The notes beneath the pieces are model-generated. The model was not told where the DNA came from. It made no database searches and was given only the letters and a program-made list of their open reading frames with translations. A stretch of 64,000 nt of DNA from contig CM061064.1 of the NCBI GenBank assembly GCA_030762895.1, positions 134,895,847-134,959,846 of the forward strand, read 5' to 3'. Below, one piece after another: positions 58,314 through 64,000 of the stretch (position 1 is its first letter; every line of letters starts with the position of its first letter). Made by a program: the position numbers and the translations under genes. The DNA is from Sophora flavescens. Taxonomy: Eukaryota; Streptophyta; Magnoliopsida; Fabales; Fabaceae.

Positions 58314-60027
58314 AAGCTAGATGAAGCTTTTGCAGATCTTGATCTAAATATCTCAGGAGTTACAATAGAGGTAAAAGCTGATGATCAAGTGGACGACCCT
58401 CCTCAACAACCAGAAACCTCCACTTCTCAATAGGATATTGTTTAGAGATCATGGTACTTCAAAAATTATTATCCACAAGATCAAATCATTGGAAACCCCA
58501 ATGATAGGCTAAGAACTAGATCAACGTTCAAAGAGCAGGAAGATTATGCACTGGTCTCTGAGTTGGAACCAAAGACAGTAGACGAGGCTCTGCTGGACGA
58601 TGGCTGGATTCTAGTTATGCAAGAAGAACCGAATCACTTTGAGAGAAGTGATGTTTGGACTCTGGTACCCTTGCCTAACGACAAATTAGTTATTTGAACA
58701 AAATGGATCTATAGAAATAAACTTGATGAAAACGATAAGGTGGTAAGAAACAAAGCAAGACTTGTTGTACAAGGTTATTCTCAAGAAGAAGGTATATAAT
58801 ATACTGAAACTTTTGCACCTGTTGCTTGATTAGAAGCAATTAGGATTTTACTTTCTTTTGCTGCACACCATAACATAATGCTCTTTCAAATGGATGTTAA
58901 CAGTGCTTTTCTAAATGGCTTTATTAATGAAGAAGTATATGTAATGCAACCTCTGGGTTTTGAAAGTGAAACCCAACCGGAACATGTATATAAGCTTAAG
59001 AAAGCTTTATACAGCCTTAAACAAGCCCGTAGATCTTGGTATGATAGGCTAAGTTCATTTCTAATGGAAAATGGTTTTAATAGAGGAAAGGTTGATACAA
59101 CCTTGTTTAGAAAGTCCATTAAATCCAATTTTATAGTTGTGCAAATTTATGCTGATGATATCATATTTGGTGCTATTAACGAATCTTTGTGCAAAGAGTT
59201 TTCTAAGTTAATGCAGAAAGAGTTTGAAATGAGCATGATGGGAGAACTCAAATTCTTCCTTGGACTTCAAGTTAAACAAACTATGGATGAGGTGTACATC
59301 CATCAAACCAAGTATACAAAGGAACTCCTAAAGAAGTTCAAAATGGATGATTGCAAACTAATGAATACCCCTATGCACCACACGTCCATACTGAAGAAAG
59401 ATGATAAAGAGAAAAGTTAGACCAAAAGGTATATAGAGGTATGCTCGATTTCAATCTGATCCTAGAGAATCTCATTTATCAGCAGTTAAGAGAATATTTA
59501 GATACTTGAAAGGTACTACTAATCTGGGTTTGTGTTTTAAGAAAAATGAAGAATACAGATTAGTTGGCTTTTGTGATGCTGACTATGCTGGAGACAGAAT
59601 TGAAAGAAAAAGTACCAGTGGAGGATGTCACTTCATTGGAGCTAACCTTGTCTCATGGTCAAGTAAAAGACAAAGTACCATTGCCTTATCAATCACTGAA
59701 GCTGAGTATATTTCAGTTTCTAGTTGCTGCTCACAACTTCTATGGATCAAACATCAATTAGAAGACTACAATGTGTTTGTAAGTAGTATTCCACTTATGT
59801 GTGATAATACTGTTGCAATTAATTTATCTAAGAATCCAATATTGCATTCTAGAGCTAAGCATATAGAGATTAAACATCATTTTATAAAGGATTATGTACA
59901 AAAAGGTGTTTTTGATATACAATTTGTAGATACTGACCATCAATGGGCAGATATCTTTACTAAACCTCTTACTGAGGATAGATTTATTTTCATTAAAAAG
60001 CATCTTAATATGCTATGTGTGGATTGA
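58314..60027 (+). pseudogene. SIRE copy B RT and RNase H, broken
   Basis: A linker (AFADLDLNIS) is followed by the RT lead-in with in-frame stops at 58695-58697, 58797-58799 and 58827-58829. The open frame 58878-59420 has FQMDVNSAFLNG, LKKALYSLKQA and QIYADDIIFG; the catalytic box reads YADD where copy A has YVDD. A stop and a deletion of about 65-70 bp near 59420-59445 remove the piece that in copy A reads GSLLYLTASSP. RNase H continues at 59506-60027 with CDADYAGD and HIEIKHHFIKDY, ending LNMLCVD as in copy A. Confidence 0.88.
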
Positions 60028-60470
60028 TTATGTTGTCCAGCCTTGATAATTTTGTTGTTGATATATGTGCGTCTAAAGCATTTCAAGTCCATTGCATACC
60101 GCGTCCATCATATTTGTGTGCCGCATCCACTACTTGCCGTGTCCATACTTGCTTGCTTTTTGCTTGGACCCATCCATACATATATTTATTAACTGCATTT
60201 ATCATATATTCTCTTTGCTGAGTCAGTTACTTCCATCAATCCCATCAAAACCTTTTTACACTTTCAAAATACCAACACCATTTTATCCTTAATGACATGT
60301 CTTGTCAAATATTTTCTTTTTGATTTATTTCCAAAAGAAAAACCTTTGAAATTCAAAACCTTTTAAAAGCAACCCCCTTCCCCCTGAGAAACCTTTCGCT
60401 ACCCTTCATCTCTGAACTCTCTTGAACTCTCTGCTTTCTGCTTCCAAACCCTAACCTTCAATCTTCAACA
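60028..60470 (+). other. Spacer between RNase H and third ORF, SIRE copy B
   Basis: Noncoding stretch aligned with 8662-9156 of copy A. It ends in a pyrimidine-rich leader just before the ATG at 60471. No recognisable gene. Confidence 0.5.
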
Positions 60471-63175
60471 ATGGCTTTTTCTTCTGCTGCTGCTACATTC
60501 AATGTGGACAAGATGGATCTCTCTGTAGAAAATCATTTCAACTTTGCGGTCTTGAAAGAATACAACTTGGATGTTAGAAAGTTCATCAATGCTGCTGGGT
60601 GGGATGGTATGATCTTAGAGAAGGTCTCCATCTATCCCAACCTGATTAGGGACTTCTGGAGAAAACCCACAGTTACCCCTACTGAAATCTGGGCTAATGT
60701 TCTTGGAAAAAGAGTTACTATTTGAGAAAAAAAATTCTGATGCTATCATCTGTTCTCAAGAGGGATTGGTTAATACAAGAACATAGGAAGATGACCTAGG
60801 TGGTTTTGAAACAGATGCTACCCTCCTTATGAGAGAAGACAAAGTAAGAAATCATAGTTGGAAGTCTGTGGAAATGAAGGATGATATCAGGATTCGTCAT
60901 AAGATTCTGAACAAGGCCGTTCTGCACAAGACTAGGTCAAAGGACAACTTGTTTGCCTTACACAAGTTCTGTCTTTGTCATCTTATCACAGAAACGAAAA
61001 TCAACCTTCCCAGGATTATGTATGATAGGTTTAGAGATGTTGTGGTGCATAAGAAGAACTTCTCTGAAATTCCTTTCTGCCATCTGCTTTCAAAGATCTT
61101 CAAGGCACAAGGAATTTATGACATACTTGCTGCTAAATCAGAGGAAGAACAAAATAGAATCCTTACTGAGAAAGGAATATTTGCTGCTGATTTTGGGATA
61201 AGTAATCTCTCTGCATGCAACTCAACACCTATGCTTAAGTTGCAATGGCCAAAGCTGAAGAAGCAAGGAAAATAAAAGAGGACCAGATTGAAGCTAACAA
61301 TGCTGAAATCCTTGGGCTCAAAAGAACAGTGAGAAGGAAGATTACTGCAGCAAGGAAACCTGTCACAAAAAGGGCTGCTTCTGGCATTGTGATTAGGGAG
61401 CAATTTGCTGCTGCCCCTCAACCTGCTCAGAAAAGGACTAGGAAAATGGTCCTATCTCACAATGAGGATGAAGATGATGAGGATAGGGTCCCCATTGGTA
61501 CTGCTTTGAAGAAACAGAGGACTGTTGCTGCTGCTGGTGTTGCTGATGTCCTCATTCCTACACAACCTAGAAGGCAACCCTCAAGGAAAGCAAAGGCCGT
61601 TATGACTTCTGAGGTAATTCTTCCTTCTAATGATCCTGTACAATTAGCAGCATATGCCTTAGTGTCTAGTTTTGACGATAGAATGGATGTTGTTTATGCA
61701 CCTGTTACTTCTGTGAACCAAACTAGAACCGTAGATGATGTATACATTCCCACACTACCATCACCGTAAAGAACTTCCCCCGACCAACCACAAAAAGCCT
61801 CACAAAAAAGACCACAATTCCAACCCTTGCTACCTGAAAATGACCCCTGGTTCAACCAACCAAATGATGGAATTATCCCTGGTGCACCCTTTCCCAAAAA
61901 ACAAAAGACAAAATTTCCATACACTCACCCCTATGTACTTTATGATGGCAAATTTGAGACCTTAGCCAAAGTAAAGAAGGATTGGAGAATTCTGTATCAC
62001 ACTCATGAACTTGAACCTGCTTCAACCAGACCCTGGTATCCTTTACCAGAGTATGAGTATGAACCTGAACCCATTTACTACCCCTGGCATCAACCTCACC
62101 CTGATGTCCCCACTGGCCTTCCACCATCCAAAATTTACAACAAACTTGGACCTCTCATCACTCATCTACAACAAAAGAAATTCCCTCCTAGAAAAATTTA
62201 TCCCACCCTAGTCAGATACCCACCTTTCAAACCTTTCACAGAAGGTGTAGAGAGACATATCATCTCTGACTGATCTAAGGATCCAGCAAAGAAAGATCTG
62301 GACAATGTCATCTACAAAAGGTCAAGATCCTTCAGACATATTCCTATTATCATGGACAACAAAACCAAATGAAAGACATTCAGACATCCAGGAGAAAATG
62401 GAAAAGCAGCAGATATAATTGATCATATCATGTATGCTATGCTGAAATCAGAGTTTGAGCTGTTCAGAGTTGTTAGAGCTGCAAATTTTGTAACTCCTAC
62501 TTGGTTGTTCCACACCCTAAAAGATACAAAGATTGGGATCAAGCCTTATATGCTTTGTCCAAGGCTACCTATGGTTGACTTGAACAAGGACAAGAAGAAG
62601 CAGAGAAACACTGGAAAGATGCCATTCCCAGATTGATGCATGATTAACCCTAAAGCTATCAACCTCACTGATCAGAATATCTTAGATTATTGGTTGGCAC
62701 AACCTGTTGAAGATGTTTCTGAAGGAGTTGCTGTTGACATTTGGAGAACTCATATGGTGGAATGTGCATAGGAACCTTCCACTTCTGGTATGAGTATTGA
62801 AGAGAAAAGACTCATTCCAAAAGTCAGAGGATAGTGTGGACTCTCATATTGCAGATTCTTCATTTACAAGGACATTTTGGGACTTCCTGTCACTAGTCCT
62901 GTTTTTGAAGAAGATCATGTCCACTGGGCCAGAAAGCTGCCTCCACCTGTTCTTACTCTTGCTACTTCACCTCCACCATCACCACCTTCAGAGCACACTG
63001 ATGAGGAAATAATAGTTGAAGACCCTGCTATGGATATTGACTTTGTTCAACCAGTTACTGAGGTTGAGGAAGTTGTTGAGTCTGTTCCTAGACCAAGCAC
63101 TTCTGAGAAACACTCTTCTCAACCACTGGCCTTGACTGTTATCCATCCACCAGAGCAACCTCAACACTCTAGAGC
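60471..63175 (+). pseudogene. SIRE copy B third ORF (env-position protein)
   Basis: ATG 60471 gives MAFSSAAATFNVDKM. The N-terminal domain (FINAAGWDGMILEKVSIYPN, HSWKSVEMKDD, LHKFCLCHLITETKINLPRI) resembles PF20167, putative plant transposon protein. Then come a short lysine-rich region with KKKQ- and KRT-type patches (61245-61600), a Pro/Tyr-rich part with WYPLPEYEYEPEP (62030-62060), the block RAANFVTPTWLFHTL (62475 onward) and an acidic tail (TDEEIIVEDPAMD). It is broken at 60723, around 61260, 61770, 62273, 62370, 62634 and 62770. If continuous it would be about 900 residues. No hydrophobic segment long enough for a membrane span is obvious, so env is a positional label only. Confidence 0.75.
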
Positions 63176-64000
63176 AGTGAGCACCTTTCACAAGTTGTTT
63201 TCTTGGAGCCAAAAGCTCCATAACACTCTCAAATCAGATCCTAGGGTCCTAAGAGTCCTATATTAGTTAGGGTCTTATTAACATGTTCATCATCAACACT
63301 CTGTCAATCAACATTCAGCCAACAGATGTATAACAACAACACATAACAATTTTCATATCATGTCCAGATTCAACCAATTATACGTCATTAGGCATATAAC
63401 ATAACAATCATGAGACAATAGGCATACATAACAAACATACCATTAACCAACTTAACATGTATAGTAATTAATGCATACAACCAAACAGATCATGGCATCA
63501 ACAACAGTTCAAACATATTTAAGGTAGCATTTAACATTCATAACAATTAGCAAACAAATGGGTCATGTGAACCCCTCATATTACGCTACCCCCTTGCCTA
63601 ATGAATACACTATCCTTCTCCCCATACCTGGTAAGAAGAAACTGATGATGGCAACACAACCGGTAAACCAACGCGACCCTCGGACAGCTCAGTTAGCTTT
63701 CCAAGCCTTGGTCAAACAAAAAAGGTCAAACCATTAGTTCCCAATTCTTAATAAAAGAAAGGAAACCAAAAGAGGGAAGAATTATTACATTACTATGATT
63801 GGCACTGACTAGCTAGACGTTCCCACAAGTCTCCAAAGCTCCAACAATGCAATGGGTTTAGAGAAAATAGGGAGAAAACTAGGTTCCGCGGCACTAGGGT
63901 GGCTGCTATTGCCAAAATAGGGTTTACAACTAAAACCCTCGGTTACTATTCTGTATTTAAAGTCACAAACATGAGCACGGTCGTGCTCCTCCTTGAGCAC
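63176..64000 (-). other. LTR-like sequence after the SIRE copy B break, probably element E
   Basis: The text after the break is AT-rich and has the repetitive ACATAACA / CAATCATGAG style of long gypsy LTRs. It ends at 63973-64000 with GAGCACGGTCGTGCTC, the dyad found before SIRE copy B at 54618-54796. Minus-strand frames at 63809-64000 show no known domain. Best explanation: the same LTR (element E) resumes here, but the exact junction cannot be fixed. Confidence 0.45.

Larger units (their letters stand above)
54812..63175 (+). mobile_element. SIRE/Maximus-type copia retrotransposon, copy B, truncated
   Basis: 5' LTR (54812-56359), primer-binding site (56368), gag, protease, RT, RNase H and third ORF, in the opposite orientation to copy A. 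Integrase is missing through a deletion near 58313, and a second deletion of about 65-70 bp lies near 59443. It aligns with copy A as far as CTCTAGAGC near 63175, then abruptly stops matching. No 3' LTR is present, so no TSD can be assigned; the left flank is GAACT. Confidence 0.9.

Overview
The window looks like plant nuclear heterochromatin built almost entirely of nested transposable elements. Every recognisable protein belongs to a plant transposon family: Ty1-copia of SIRE, Angela and Ivana/Ale-like type, Ty3-gypsy of Athila and chromoviral Tekay type, and one CACTA DNA transposon. The primer-binding sites are the plant types, initiator Met for copia and Tekay and the TTGGCGCCGTTGCCGGGGA type for Athila. 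An angiosperm, probably a dicot with a large genome, fits best; the family cannot be named from sequence alone. I found no ordinary host gene, tRNA, rRNA or CRISPR array.

Layout from left to right. Positions 1 to about 350 resemble the 3' end of a minus-strand Tekay-type element. A minus-strand SIRE copia element (copy A) runs from about 500 to 27008. Its 5' LTR lies at the right (25548-27008) and no 3' LTR is visible. Three later insertions split it: an Ivana/Ale-like copia (2403-6695, TSD CATAG), a gag-protease-only Athila (11911-18834, TSD TCCAT), and a rearranged Tekay element (about 19026-23654) whose 5' LTR is replaced by an inverted piece of its own LTR. Copy A sits in the gag gene of a minus-strand Athila (D, 27009-29068). 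D sits in the reverse transcriptase of a minus-strand Tekay element (E, 29069-31531).

The 5' LTR of E is split by an Athila-type gag-protease element (C, 31539-44931, TSD GACAC), which itself carries a 6.3-kb CACTA element (35825-42105, TSD CGT). E is split again by an Angela copia (45780-54272, TSD ACCAC) and by a second SIRE copy (copy B, plus strand, from 54812), which stops near 63175 without a 3' LTR. The remainder to 64000 is again LTR-like and carries the same GAGCACGGTCGTGCTC dyad as the piece before copy B, so it probably belongs to E.

The coding regions are mostly broken. The best preserved is the Athila gag-protease ORF at 13410-15878. The most unusual features are: (i) a long third ORF after pol in both SIRE copies; (ii) clusters of short CACG-type dyads in the LTRs and 3' regions of unrelated gypsy families, with a fragment inside the CACTA element; (iii) two Athila families that both lack RT and integrase at the same junction; (iv) a CACTA right arm with duplicated promoter/ATG-like modules and a possible captured fragment; and (v) the Tekay foldback.
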